64,000 nt of DNA from Roseiarcus sp963741845 (lineage in GTDB: Bacteria > Pseudomonadota > Alphaproteobacteria > Rhizobiales > Beijerinckiaceae), in NCBI GenBank assembly GCA_963741845.1, contig CAVUJV010000003.1, positions 1-64,000 on the forward strand, given 5' to 3'. The position numbers and the translations under genes are program-made. Shown in pieces: positions 27,003-38,300 of the stretch. Positions within the stretch are counted from its first letter, which is position 1. Each line of letters starts with the position of its first letter. The notes under the pieces were generated by a model that worked only from the letters and a program-made list of their open reading frames with translations, was not told the DNA's origin and did not search any database.

Positions 27003-27839
27003 GCCGCCATTCCTCCGCTCGCCTCGTCCCCGATGGCGCTGAAAGCCAGCGCCGAGTCGGACCGGGCCACAGCGATCAGCGTTACGCCGAAGGCCCTGGC
27101 CTTTTCAAGCGCAAGCGAGGTCGGCGCGGACACGGAAACGAGGGTATCCGCGCCAAAAAGCGCAGCCTTGACGACCATTTCGAAAGAACACCGGCTGGTG
27201 ATGAGGAAAAACCCGTCGGCGGGGCTCTCGCCCGACGCGCAGGAGCGCGCCGATCGCCTTGTCGAGCGCATTGTGCCGCCCGACATCCTCGCGGACGGTG
27301 CGGATGCGCCCGTCGCGCGCGACCCAGGCCGCGGCGTGGACGGCGCGGGTGAGCGCGTTCAGCGGCTGACGCCTCTCAAGCTCGGCGAGCGCGAGCCCGA
27401 TGGCCGCGGGCGCGACCGGAGACGCAGCGGCGACCGGGCGGGGCGCGGGAATCTCGCCGAAATCCTCAATTCCGCATACGCCGCAGCCGGTGCGGCCGGC
27501 GATGACGCGCTTGCGCGCGAGATGCGCCTTGAGCTTTTCTCCGGTGAGCGCGACGGCGACGCGCCAGCCCTCCTCGGCCGGCTCGACCTCGACGGCGCGA
27601 ATATCTTCGGGACCCGCCACGCCTTCGGTCAGCAGGAAGCCGTAAGCGAAGTCTTCGAGGTCCTGCGGAGTCGCCATCATCATCGCGAAGGGCGAACCGC
27701 CGATCACGAACTGGACCGGCGCCTCGACCGCGACCGCCCGGACGAGGGGCGGCCCGACCGCGCCCGAGTCGTAAGTGAAGCGCCGCGCCTCGACTTCGAG
27801 AGCCGGCCGGCCGTCATTCGGCGGCATGGGCCGGGACAT
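26999..27839 (-). pseudogene. fdhD: Formate dehydrogenase accessory sulfurtransferase FdhD/FdsC (single +1 frameshift)
   Basis: Delivers sulfur to the molybdenum cofactor of formate dehydrogenase. Motifs include EAPVQFVIGG, TGCGVCGIEDF with the two catalytic Cys, REDVGRHNALDKAIG and, in the second frame, FFLITSRCSFEMVVKAA. The frame breaks near 27229-27236, where GTCGGGCGAG should read GTCGGCGAG; removing one g yields 279 residues and restores the segment LRVGESPADGF. It overlaps fdsA upstream and fdsD downstream, as in other fds operons. The defect would abolish the second half if real. Confidence 0.9.
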
Positions 27840-30661
27840 GCTCGATGCGGGTCAGCGTCACCGCCTCCTCGCGGTCCTTGACCTGCCAGTCGGAGAGATG
27901 ATTGGTCCGCCGCACCTGCACCGCGGTGACCTTGTATTCGGGACAATTCGTCGCCCAGTCGGAATTGTCGGTGGTGACGACATTGGCGCCGGTCAGCGCG
28001 TGATGGAAGGTCGTATAGACCACACCCGGCTGCATCCGGTCGCTGATCATCGCACGCAGCGCAATCTCGCCCGAGCGGCTCATGAGGGCCACGAGGTCGC
28101 CATCGCGCACGCCACGCTCATTGGCGTCGAACGGGTGGATCTCCAGCACGTCCTCTTCATGCCAGATGTTGTTGCTGGTGCGCCGGGTCTGCGCGCCGAC
28201 ATTGTATTGCGAGAGGATGCGGCCGGTCGTGAGCAGAAGCGGGAAGCGCGGCCCGACGCGCTCTTCGGTTGCGACATATTCGGTCAGCATGAACTGACCC
28301 TTGCCGCGCACGAAGCGATCGATATGCATGACCGGCGTGCCGGTCGGCGCCTCGTCGTTGCAAGGCCACTGGACGGAGCCGAGTTCGTCGAGCTTCGCAA
28401 AGGAGACGCCGCGGAAGGTCGGCGTCGTCGCGGCGATCTCGTCCATGATCTCGCTGGGATGGGCGTAACGCATCGGCACGCCCATCGCCTCGGCGAGCGC
28501 AATCGTCACTTCCCAGTCGGCCTTGCCGGCGAGCGGCTCGATGGCCTTGCGCACGCGGTTGATGCGGCGTTCGGCGTTGGTGAAGGTGCCGTCTTTTTCC
28601 AGGAAGGACGAACCCGGCAGGAACACATGCGCGTAGCGCGCGCTCTCGTTGAGGAAGAGGTCCTGGACGATCACGCATTCCATCGCCGCGAGGCCGCCCG
28701 TGATGTGCTTCGTGTCCGGGTCGGACTGGGCGATGTCCTCGCCCTGCAGATAGAGGCCCTTGAAGGCGCCGTCGATCGCCTCGTCCATCATGTTGGGGAT
28801 GCGCAGGCCCGGCTCGCTGCTGAGCTGGACGCCCCAGAGCTTCTCGAAGACTTCGCGCGTCGCGTCGTCGGATACGTGGCGATAGCCCGAGAACTCATGC
28901 GGGAAGGAGCCCATGTCGCAGGAGCCCTGCACGTTGTTCTGCCCGCGCAGCGGGTTCACGCCAACGCCCTCGCGGCCGATGTTGCCGGTCGCCATCGCGA
29001 GATTGGCGATCGCCATCACCGCGGTCGAGCCTTGCGCATGCTCGGTGACGCCGAGGCCGTAATAGATCGCGGCGTTTCCGCCCGTCGCATAAAGCCGCGC
29101 GGCCTTGCGCAGCTCCTGCGGATCGACGCCCGTCTTCGAGGCGACCGCCTCCGGGGAATGACTTTCGTCGGCGACGAAGCGCGCCCAGGACTCGAAATTG
29201 GCCGGATCGCAACGCTCCCGCACGAAGGCTTCGTCGACAAGGCCTTCCGTGACGATGACATGAGCGAGGGCGTTGAGCACCGCGACATTCGTGCCGGGCT
29301 TGAGCGTCAGATGATGGTCCGCCGCGATATGGACGCTCCTGACGAGGTCGATGCGGCGCGGGTCGATCACGATGAGCTTCGCGCCGGCGCGCAGCCGCTT
29401 CTTGAGGCGCGAGGCGAAGACGGGATGTGCGTCGGTCGGATTGGCGCCGATCACGAGGACGACGTCGGCCTGGTCGACCGACTTGAAATCCTGCGTGCCC
29501 GCGGAGGTGCCGTAGGCGCGCGACAGGCCGAATCCGGTCGGCGAGTGACAGACGCGGGCGCAGGTGTCGACATTGTTGTTGCCGAAGCCCATGCGCACGA
29601 GCTTCTGGACGACGAACACTTCCTCGTTGGTGCAGCGGGAGGAGCTGATCGCGCCGAGGGAATCGCGCCCGTATGTCTGCCTGGATGCGCTTGAACTCGC
29701 TCGCGGCGTAGGAAAGCGCCTCCTCCCACGAGACCTCGCGCCACGGATCGGTGATCTTCTTGCGGATCATCGGCTTCGTGATGCGGTCCTTGTGGGTGGC
29801 GTAGCCATAGGCGAAGCGGCCCTTGACGCAGGAATGGCCCTCGTTGGCCATGCCGGCCTTGTAGGGGACCATGCGCACGACCTCGTCGCCCTTGAGTTCG
29901 GCCTTGAAAGAGCAGCCGACGCCGCAATAGGCGCAGGTGGTGACGACGGTGCGCTCGGGCGTGCCCTTGGCGATCACGGCCTTCTCGTTGAGCGTCGCGG
30001 TCGGGCAGGCCTGCACGCAGGCGCCGCACGAGACGCATTCGGACGAGAGGAAATCCGCGCCGCCGGTCGAGACCTTGGAATCGAAGCCGCGGCCGTGAAT
30101 GGTCAGCGCGAAGGTGCCTTGCACTTCCTCGCAGGCGCGCACGCATCGTGAGCAGACGATGCACTTCGAGGATTCGAAGGTGAAATAGGGGTTGGAATCG
30201 TCGGTCGGCGCCTTGAGATGATTGGCGCCCTCATAGCCGTAGCGAACGTCGCGCAGGCCCACGTTGCCCGCCTGCGTCTGCAATTCGCAGTCGCCATTGG
30301 CGCTGCAGGTCAGGCAGTCGAGCGGATGGTCGGAGATATAGAGCTCCATCACGCCGCGGCGCAGCTTTTCGAGGCGCGGGGTATGGGTGCGCACCACCAT
30401 GCCCTCTTCCGCGGGCGTCGTGCAGGAGGCCGGCGTGCCCTTGCGGCCCTCGATCTCGACGAGGCAGAGACGGCAGGAGCCGAAGGCTTCGAGATTGTCG
30501 GTGGCGCAGAGTTTTGGCACCGGGTCGCCGACGAGCGCGGCCGCCGCCATGACCGAGGTTCCGGGCGGGACGCTGACCTTGCGTCCGTCGACGGTGAGCG
30601 TCACGGTGGCCGCGCCGGCGCGGATCGGCGTGCCCGTGTCGAGTTCCTGCAGGATCGTCAT
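27814..30661 (-). pseudogene. fdsA: NAD-dependent formate dehydrogenase alpha (catalytic) subunit (single +1 frameshift)
   Basis: Catalytic subunit that oxidises formate to CO2 at a molybdenum bis-MGD centre. Order along the restored 948 residues: plant-type [2Fe-2S] domain (FGSCRLCLVEIEG), His/Cys cluster region (DCLTCSANGDCELQ), two [4Fe-4S] motifs (CIVCSRCVRACEE, CVSCGACVQACPT), molybdopterin-domain cluster (CAYCGVGC), catalytic Cys region (NNVDTCARVCHSPTG) and the C-terminal dinucleotide-binding domain. An extra base near 29671-29676 splits it; deleting it restores QADYGRDSLGAISSSRCTNEE. ATG at 30661, with AGGAGG upstream. Confidence 0.92.
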
Positions 30662-30675
30662 CGGGAAGCTTCCTC

Positions 30676-32236
30676 CTACTCGGCCGCGGCGCGCGCGGGC
30701 GTCTTGTCGAAGTCCTCGGGGAAATGATCGAGGGCGCTCTTGACCGGCAGCGGCGTCAGCCCGCCGAGCGCGCAGAGCGACCCGTCGATCATGACCTCGC
30801 AAAGATCGCGCAAAAGTTCGACGTTCTTTTGACGATTGACGCCGGCGATGATCTTGTCGACCGTCTCGGCCCCGCGCGTCGAACCGATACGGCACGGCGT
30901 GCACTTGCCGCAGCTTTCCCGGGCGCAGAAATGGAAGGCGAAGCGCGCCTGCTTCGCCATGTCCACCGTGTCGTCGAACACCACGACGCCTCCGTGCCCG
31001 AGCATGCCCTGGGCGGCCGCCATGGATTCGTAATCGAGCGACGTATCGAGCAGACTCTCGCGGGAAATAGGCGCCGAGCGGGCCGCCGACCTGGACGGCG
31101 CGGATCGGCCGGCCCGAACGCGTGCCGCCCCCGAAGCCCTCGACCAGTTCGCGGATCGTGAGGCCGAAGGCGCGCTCGACCAGGCCGCCGTTCTTCACAT
31201 TGCCGGCAAGCTGGAAAGGCTGGGTGCCCATCGAGCGTCCGACGCCATAATCCGCGTAAGCCTTCGCGCCGTGCTCCATGATCCAGGGCGTCGAGGCGAA
31301 ACTCAGCACATTGTTGATGACCGTCGGCTTGCCGAACAGGCCCGCAATCGCCGGCAACGGCGGCTTCGGCCGAATCTGGCCGCGCTTGCCCTCGAGGCTT
31401 TCGAGCAGCGACGTCTCCTCGCCGCAAATGTAGGCGCCGGCGCCGAGCCGCGTCTCGATGTCGAACGCGTGGCCCGAGCCCAGGACGCTCGGTCCGAGCA
31501 GCCCGCAGGCGCGCGCACGCTCGCAGGCGCGCTGGAAAACGTCGAAGGCGTGCGGATATTCGGATCGGATGTAAACATAGCCCTTCGTCGCGCCAACCGC
31601 GACGCCCGCGATGGCCATGCCCTCGATGAGCAGGAAGGGATCGCCCTCCATCAGCATGCGGTCGGCGAACGTGCCGCTGTCGCCCTCGTCCGCATTGCAG
31701 ACGACGTATTTCTGATCGGCGGGCGCGCCCGCGACCGTGCGCCACTTGACGCCGGTCGGAAAGCCGGCCCCGCCGCGTCCGCGCAGGCCCGAAGCCAGCA
31801 CCTGCTCGACCGTCGCCTGCGGCGCCGAGCGCGATCGCCCGCTCAAGGCCCTTGAACCCGCCGTGCGCGCGATAGTCCTCAACCGACAGGGGATCGACCA
31901 CGCCGCAGCGCGCGAAAACGAGGCGCTGCTGGCCGGCGAGCCAGGGTATCTCATCGACGCGTCCAAGCGCCTTCGGATGCGCCCCGCCGGCAAGGAAGCC
32001 GGCGTCGAACAGCGACGCCGCATCGCTCGCCGCCGACCGGCCCGTAGCCCACGCCGGCCCGCCGCCGTCTCCACCTCGACCAGCGGCTCAAGGAAATACA
32101 GCCCGCGCGAGCCCGTGCGGACGATCTCGATCTCGACGCCGCGAGTCCGCGCTTCGCGCGCAAGCGCCTGCGCAGTTTTCTCTGCGCCGACTGCGAGCGC
32201 CGAGGAATCGCGGGGGACGAAAACGCGCGTCGTCAT
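30676..32236 (-). pseudogene. fdsB: NAD-dependent formate dehydrogenase beta (FMN/NADH) subunit (four +1 frameshifts)
   Basis: Diaphorase subunit passing electrons from FdsA to NAD+. Features: an N-terminal thioredoxin-like [2Fe-2S]-type region without all cysteines, the FMN/NAD-binding fold with SGLRGRGGAGFPTG and CNADEGDSGTFADR, and the [4Fe-4S] motif ESCGKCTPCRIGSTRG. Extra bases lie near 32048-32059, 32027-32038, 31820-31830 and 31055-31066; taking one from each leaves 1557 bases, exactly 519 codons, and restores GRVGYGPVGASDAASLF, the AIALA(P)QATVEQ region and YFPESLLDTSLDYES. Its ATG overlaps the fdsG stop. The damage makes FdsB appear fused to FdsA in one frame, which is an artefact. 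Confidence 0.9.
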
Positions 32237-32715
32237 TGCGGCCTCACGTCATCGCCCGCCACGATGGCGTCGAGCCTGTCGGGGTCGAGCCGTCCGACCG
32301 GTTCGCCGTCGACGAGCGCGGTGGGCGAGAGCGCGCAATGTCCGAGGCAATAGACGGTTTCGACCTGCAGGCCGGCGCCGGGCCTCGCCTCGTCCACGAC
32401 GATCCCGTGGGCCCGTTCGAGATGGGCGACCAGATCCTCGCAACCCATCGACTGGCAGGATTCGGCGCGGCAGAGCTTCATGACCCGGCCGTCGACGGGC
32501 TCGCGCCGGAAATCCGGATAGAAGCTGACGACGCCGAGCGCCTCCGCCCTGGAGATATTGAGCGCCTCCGCCATCAGCGCGATGGCCTCGTCCGCGATAT
32601 AGCCGAACGTATGCTGGAGGTCGTGCAGGATCGGCAGCGCCGCGCCGGGCGTTGCGCTGCGCCGCTCAATGACTTCCTTCGCGAGTATCGGATCGAAGGC
32701 CATTCTGCCTTCCAT
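32233..32715 (-). CDS. fdsG: NAD-dependent formate dehydrogenase gamma subunit
   Basis: A 160-residue NuoE-like subunit with one [2Fe-2S] cluster. The four ligands are in CRAESCQSMGC and YCLGHCALSP (C-X4-C and C-X3-C pattern). The N-terminal helical part is ILHDLQHTFGYIADEAIALMA. Start chosen at 32715, preceded by GGGAGG, rather than the longer frame to 32760. It is the first gene of fdsG-B-A-fdhD-fdsD and overlaps fdsB by four bases. A TGATAG/CTATCA dyad lies about 70 bases upstream. Confidence 0.93.
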   Translation of the reverse strand: MEGRMAFDPILAKEVIERRSATPGAALPILHDLQHTFGYIADEAIALMAEALNISRAEALGVVSFYPDFRREPVDGRVMKLCRAESCQSMGCEDLVAHLERAHGIVVDEARPGAGLQVETVYCLGHCALSPTALVDGEPVGRLDPDRLDAIVAGDDVRPQ

Positions 32716-32786
32716 AGGGGCCTCCCGGATGCAGCTTATATTTGGGGCCGGCAAAAGCATCTTTCAAATCAGATGTTTGGAAGTAT

Positions 32787-32805
32787 TGATAGATTCCCCC
32801 TATCA
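32787..32805. promoter_or_regulatory. Dyad upstream of fdsG (candidate LysR site)
   Basis: TGATAG (32787-32792), seven bases, CTATCA (32800-32805). The same TGATA/TATCA half-sites recur upstream of the LysR gene itself at 33773-33784. LysR proteins bind such interrupted dyads, so this is a likely activation site for fdsGBACD. It overlaps the last codons of the LysR gene. Confidence 0.45.
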
Positions 32806-33717
32806 GCGTGCGGGCCGTGGCGGCTCGATCAGGGCGCTGATGTCCTCGGGCCAGGGCAGCGCAAAGAGATTGCGCGCCAGCGGCGACGGCGGTTCGCGGT
32901 CGCTCATCACGAGGCCGATCGTTCGCCGGGTGGAAGGCTCCACGAGTTCGATGGCGCGGGCGCGGGGCGGCAGCCCGAAGAAACGCAGGAGCTGCTGCGG
33001 GACGATCGCCGACCATTTGCCAGAACTCACATGCGTAACCAGATTGAAGATCGAATTGGTCTCGACCTTCGGCTCCGGCTTTTCGCCCACCGAGCGGAAG
33101 ACGCCGTCGATGATCCGCCGATTCTGCATGTCGGGCGTGAGCAGGCACAGCGGTTCGCGCGCCGCCTCCTTCCAGGTCACTTTTTCGCGAGCCGCCAGCG
33201 CCCCGTCCTCCGGGGTCAGGAAGGCGTATCGCTCAACGCAGACGGGCTTCGTCTTCACGCGCTCCAGCGGTTCGGCGTCGAGATAGGTGAGACCCACGTC
33301 GAGTTCGAAATCCTCGATGCCCCGCGCGATATCCTGGCTGGTCATCGACAGCACTGCGATCGAAACGCCCGGAAATTTCGAGCAAAACGGGCCCGTAATC
33401 TGCGAAACGATCGGCAGCGCGGTCGGAATCGCGCCGATCCTCAGCCGGCCCGAGAGGCCCTTGTCGATCTCTTCGAGGCCGCGGCGAAGGTGATCGGCTT
33501 CCGCGAGGATCCGGTGCGCATGTTCGAGCGCAAGCCGGCCCTGCGCGGTCAGGCCAAGATAGCGATGGCCGCGCTCGACGATCGGCGCGCCAAGCTCCTC
33601 CTCGAGCTGACGAATCGCCGCCGACAGGGTCGGCTGGGAGACATTGCAGGCTTCCGCGGCGCGGCCGAAATGCTTTTCCCGCGCGAGGGCGACCAGATAT
33701 TCCAACTGACGCAGCAC
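32803..33717 (-). CDS. LysR-family regulator, probably of the formate dehydrogenase operon
   Basis: A 304-residue LysR protein: N-terminal helix-turn-helix (HFGRAAEACNVSQPTLSAAI, about residues 17-36) and a C-terminal effector-binding domain (GRLRIGAIPTALPIVSQI onward). I start it at the GTG at 33717, giving VLRQLEYLVALAREK as N-terminus, with GAGGAG six bases before; the frame extends to a TTG at 33768. It lies directly upstream of fdsG in the same direction, an arrangement known for formate dehydrogenase operons. The effector is unknown. Confidence 0.85.
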   Translation of the reverse strand: MLRQLEYLVALAREKHFGRAAEACNVSQPTLSAAIRQLEEELGAPIVERGHRYLGLTAQGRLALEHAHRILAEADHLRRGLEEIDKGLSGRLRIGAIPTALPIVSQITGPFCSKFPGVSIAVLSMTSQDIARGIEDFELDVGLTYLDAEPLERVKTKPVCVERYAFLTPEDGALAAREKVTWKEAAREPLCLLTPDMQNRRIIDGVFRSVGEKPEPKVETNSIFNLVTHVSSGKWSAIVPQQLLRFFGLPPRARAIELVEPSTRRTIGLVMSDREPPSPLARNLFALPWPEDISALIEPPRPAR

Positions 33718-33772
33718 CTTGAGCTCCTCGTTCGAGGGGACAGGAGGGCGCCCGAGCGGCGCCGTCAATCAC

Positions 33773-33784
33773 TGATATCTATCA
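33773..33784. promoter_or_regulatory. TGATA/TATCA dyad upstream of the LysR gene
   Basis: TGATATCTATCA has the same half-sites as 32787-32805 with two bases between them, about 55 bases upstream of the LysR start. It could be the autoregulatory site. Confidence 0.4.
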
Positions 33785-33853
33785 GCAGCCCCTCAGTCTG
33801 GAGATCGCCCTTTTTCAGCGCTAAGAGCGCGACCTCATAGTCCTGGAGACCCT

Positions 33854-34456
33854 ATGCCTTCCCAGCCCGCGGCGCCGAAATCCCGCTTGCAGACGCCTCT
33901 TGCCCTCGCCGTCATCGGCGCCGTCCTGCTCCTCGCGGCCGGAGCGATCTGGCTCGCCTGGGAGCCGGAGGCCTCGAGGACCTCGCTGATCGGAGGGCCG
34001 TTCTCGCTGCGGGACGGCGCCGGAAAGACGATCACCGACAAGACGATGCTGGGAAAACCCTTTCTCGTCTATTTCGGCTACACGCATTGTCCGGACGTCT
34101 GTCCGACGGAGCTCGCCCGCATATCCGACGTGCTGACGAAAATGGGCGGCCACGCGATCCCGACCCTTTTCATCACCGTCGACCCGGAGCGCGACACGCC
34201 CAAGGTCATGGCGGACTATGTCAGCAGCTTCGATGGGCATATCACCGGGCTCTCGGGAACCCCGCAGGAGATCGAGGCCGCCGAACGGGCCTATCGGGTT
34301 TACGCGCGCAAGGGCAAAGCCGACGCCAGCGGCGATTATCCCATGGACCACAGCTCCGTCATCTACCTGATGAACAAGTCCGGCCAGTTCGTCGAGGCGC
34401 TCAACGTCGACCGGCCGCCGGAAGACGTGGCGAAGGAGCTGGCCGGGTATTTTTGA
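33854..34456 (+). CDS. SCO1/SenC family copper chaperone
   Basis: A 200-residue protein with a thioredoxin fold anchored by one N-terminal membrane helix (about residues 17-36). It carries the copper-binding CPDVC (near residue 80) and the later His in DHSSVIYLM, the three ligands that SCO proteins use to metallate the CuA site of cytochrome oxidase. It is a single gene, divergent from the LysR regulator and followed by leuD. Confidence 0.93.
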   Translation: MPSQPAAPKSRLQTPLALAVIGAVLLLAAGAIWLAWEPEASRTSLIGGPFSLRDGAGKTITDKTMLGKPFLVYFGYTHCPDVCPTELARISDVLTKMGGHAIPTLFITVDPERDTPKVMADYVSSFDGHITGLSGTPQEIEAAERAYRVYARKGKADASGDYPMDHSSVIYLMNKSGQFVEALNVDRPPEDVAKELAGYF

Positions 34457-34543
34457 CGGGAATTGCGGGCCGCCGCCCGCTTTGCTAGAGCCGGCCCACG
34501 AAAGCGCCGGCCCGGCCGGCCGACCCTGAAGAGACGGGACCCC

Positions 34544-35149
34544 ATGGAGAAATTCACCAAGTTGACCGGCGTCGCGGCGCCTTTGCCGATCGACAATGTC
34601 GACACCGACATGATCATCCCGAAGCAGTATCTGAAGACCATCAAGCGGACGGGTCTCGGCAAGGGCCTGTTCGCGGAGATGCGCTACAGGGACGACGGCT
34701 CGGAGAACCCCGATTTCGTCCTGAACAAGCCCGCCTATCGCAAGGCGTCGATCCTGGTCGCGGGCGACAATTTCGGCTGCGGGTCGTCGCGTGAACACGC
34801 GCCCTGGGCGCTGCTCGATTTTGGCGTCCGCTGCGTGATCTCGACCGATTTCGCCGACATTTTCTACAACAACTGCTTCCAGAACGGCATCCTGCCGATC
34901 AAGGTCTCGCCCGAGGATCTCGAGAAGCTGATGGACGACGCGGAGCGCGGCGCCAACGCGACCCTCACCGTCGACCTGGAGGAGCAGGAGATCCGCGGGC
35001 CCGACGGCGGGGTCGTGAAGTTCGACCTCGATCCATTCCGCAAGCACCGCTTGGTGAACGGACTCGACGACATCGGGCTTACGCTGGTCGAGGCGCCGGC
35101 GATCGAGGGGCACGAGAGGAAGAAGGCCGAGGCCCGCCCCTGGCTCTGA
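34544..35149 (+). CDS. leuD: 3-isopropylmalate dehydratase small subunit
   Basis: A 201-residue LeuD, the swivel-domain subunit that with LeuC isomerises 2-isopropylmalate to 3-isopropylmalate in leucine synthesis. Motifs: IDNVDTDMIIPKQYL near residue 18, AGDNFGCGSSREHAPWAL around 75 and FADIFYNNCFQNGILP. The frame opens 27 codons earlier, but ATG at 34544 matches the family start (MEKFTKLTG). leuC is not in the window. Confidence 0.95.
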   Translation: MEKFTKLTGVAAPLPIDNVDTDMIIPKQYLKTIKRTGLGKGLFAEMRYRDDGSENPDFVLNKPAYRKASILVAGDNFGCGSSREHAPWALLDFGVRCVISTDFADIFYNNCFQNGILPIKVSPEDLEKLMDDAERGANATLTVDLEEQEIRGPDGGVVKFDLDPFRKHRLVNGLDDIGLTLVEAPAIEGHERKKAEARPWL

Positions 35150-35313
35150 GCCGGCTGCGGCGGAAAGTCCGTCGCATTCCGGTTGTCAGCGCGCTCTTTT
35201 CCCCGTTACGGTTCGGCTGAGCCTCCGGACCGCCCCGTCGCCGCCTGGGCGGCTGTTCGCGAGACGGCCAGAGAGGCGGTCCGCCGCCTGAGGGAGGGCA
35301 GACGCTTGGCGCG

Positions 35314-38300
35314 ATGAACGGCGCGACGGTCTTTGTCACCGCGATCGGCTATGTCCTTCTCCTGTTCCTGATCGCCTGGTGGGGCGACCGGGGAGGCCGA
35401 AGGTTCGTCACAGGACGGCCGCGCCTTGTCGTCTATGCGCTCAGTCTTGCGGTCTATTGCACGTCGTGGACCTATTACGGATCGGTCGGCCTCGCCTCGA
35501 CGCACGGGCTGGAGTTCCTGCCGATCTACATCGGCCCCATTCTCGTCATGGGTCTCGGCGCGCCCCTTGTCGCGCGCATCGCCAATCTCGCCCGTTCGCA
35601 GAACCTGACCACCGTCGCCGATTTCGTCTCGGCCCGCTATGGCAAGTCGCAGGCGACGGCGGCGGTCGCCGCGCTCATCGCCCTCATCGGTCTTGCGCCC
35701 TATGTGGCGCTGCAGCTCAAGGCGGCGTCGACCACGCTCATCACCGTGGTCCATTCCTTCGACACCGCGCGGCTCGCGCCGGACCGCCCGTCCGCCGCCT
35801 TCTCCCTCGCCATCTCCGCGGGCCTCGCCGCCTTCGCCATCGCCTTCGGCACGCGGCGCATCAATCCGAAGGAGCATCAGAACGGCCTCATTCTGGCGAT
35901 CGCCGTCGAATCGATCGTCAAGCTCGCCGCGTTCCTTGGGGTCGGCGCGTTCGTCGTCTGGGGATTGAGCGGCGGGATCGCCGGACTGACGGAGGCCGCC
36001 AATTCGGACCCGAGGATCGCAAGCGTCATCCAGACTCGGCCCGATCCGGTCGTCTGGGGCGTCACCACGCTGCTGTCGGCCTTCGCGATTGTCCTCCTGC
36101 CGCGCCAGTTCCATGTCACGGTCGTCGAGAACCACGACGAGCGCGAGATCCGCACGGCCGCATGGCTCTTTCCGGCCTATCTCATTGTCATCAACCTGTT
36201 CGTCGCTCCGCTGGCCATCGCAGGGCTCCAAACCTTTCCGGAAGGCGCGATCAATCGCGATCTGACGGTGCTGGCGCTGCCGCTCGCGGCCAACGCGCAC
36301 GGCGTCGCGCTCATGACGATGATCGGCGGCCTCTCCGCCGCCACCGGCATGGTGGTGCTCGACAGCCTCGCGCTTGCGATCACCATCTCCAACGATCTCG
36401 TGATGCCGCTTCTGCTGCGGCGCCGCGTTGCGCGCGAGGCGCCCGGAGACATCGGCGCGCTGGTCCTGTGGGTCCGCCGGCTTTCGATCGTCGGCGTTCT
36501 CGCGCTCGGCTTTACGTATGAGCGGCTGACCAGCGAGAGCGACCTCGTCTCGATCGGCCTTCTGTCCTTCGCCGCCGTGGCCCAGATCGCCCCCGCCTTT
36601 CTCGGCGGCCTCTTCTGGCGGCGCGGGACGGCGCGCGGCGCCATCGCGGGGATGACGCTGGGCTCGCTCGCCTGGGCCTATCTCCTGTTCCTGCCCTCGA
36701 TCGGGCCGCACGGGGCGATCGCTGAATATTTCGACAAGGGTCCGCTTGCGATCGGCTGGCTGAGCCCGGCTTCGCTGGTGTCTTTCGCGCCGAACGCGCT
36801 GGTCGGCGGCGCGGTGTTGTCGCTCCTCGTCAATATCGCCGCCCTCGTCGTCTTTTCGCTCACCCGCCAGCCGAGCGCGCTCGAACGCACGCAGGCGAAC
36901 GCCTTCGCCGGCAGCGGCGGCAAGCCGCAGGCCTTCCGCCTGTGGGGCTCGTCCACCACCACGGCGGAACTCGAAGCAGCGGTCGCGCGCTATCTCGGCG
37001 CCTCGCGCGCGCATCGGGCCTTCTCCGCCTTCGTGCGCGACAGCGGGCTCGACTATGATCCGCAGCGCGAAGCGAGCGCCCAGCTCATCCGCCACGCCGA
37101 GTTTCTTCTTTCGCCCGCCATCGGCGCCTCGACTTCGCGCCAGGTCCTGTCGCTGATCCTGCGGCCGCGCGCCGTCTCGGGCCAGTCCGCGCTCAAGCTC
37201 ATCGACGAGGCTTCGGCCGCGATCCAGACCAGCCGCGACCAGCTCCAGCACGCGCTCGACCATGCGCGGCAGGGCATCACGGTCTTCGATTCCAATCTCG
37301 CGCTGACCGCCTGGAACCGCGAATTCGTCGAACTCTTCGACCTGCCGGCTTCGATGTTGCGTCACGGAATCGGGCTCGACGAGATCGTGCGGTTCAACGC
37401 CTCGCGCGGCGCCTATGGGCCGGGGAACTCCGACGATTTCGTCGCCGAGCGCGTCGCCGCCCTGCTCTATGACGATCAGCCGAGCCGGCTGCGGCTCTTT
37501 TCGACCCATCGCGTGATCGAGGTGCGCTCGGCGCGCCTGCCGGACGGCGGCGTGGTCACGACTTATACCGACGTAACGCAAACGGTGCAGACCGAGGAGG
37601 CGCTGGAGGCGGCCAATGTCCTGCTCGAGCATAGGGTCGACGAGCGAACGGCCGAGCTCAAGCGTCTCAATGCGGAGCTTGCGCGCGCCAAGACGATCGC
37701 GGAGGAAGCCAATCTCTCGAAGACGCGCTTCCTCGCCGCCGCGAGCCACGACATCCTTCAGCCTTTGAACGCGGCCCGTCTCTATGCGAGTTCGCTCGCG
37801 GAGAGCGCCGGCCAGTCAGGCAACGAGCGCGCGGATCTCGCGCACAATGTCGACGTTTCGCTCGAAGCGGTCGAGGAGATCATCGGCGCGCTCCTCGACA
37901 TATCCCGGCTCGACGCGGGGGCGATGAAACCGGAAGTCTCGGACGTGCCCGTCGCGGACCTCATGCGGATGCTGGAAATCGAATTTGCGCCGCTCGCGCA
38001 GGGGAAGGGGCTCGCGCTGCGGTTCGTCCCCTCGATGCTGGCGATCCGCACCGACCGCCGGCTCATGCGCCGCCTTCTCCAGAATCTCGTTTCCAACGCC
38101 CTGAAGTACACGGTCTCCGGCAAGGTGCTGGTCGGCTGCCGGCGCTCGGGCGCCTGTCTGCGCATCGAAGTCTGGGACACCGGCATCGGCATCCCGGCCG
38201 ATCAGCAGCGGGCGGTGTTCCGGGAGTTTCAGCGCCTCGATCAGGGGGCGCGCGTGGCTCGGGGCGTCGGGCTCGGCCTTTCGATCGTCGAGCGTCTGGG

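Noticed and set aside
28895..32236. A single 1113-codon frame that appears to fuse FdsB and FdsA
   Set aside because: It is created by the +1 insertions: one frame picks up parts of fdsB, antisense-like junk and the N-terminal part of fdsA. Correcting the shifts gives two normal separate subunits with a 14-base gap.
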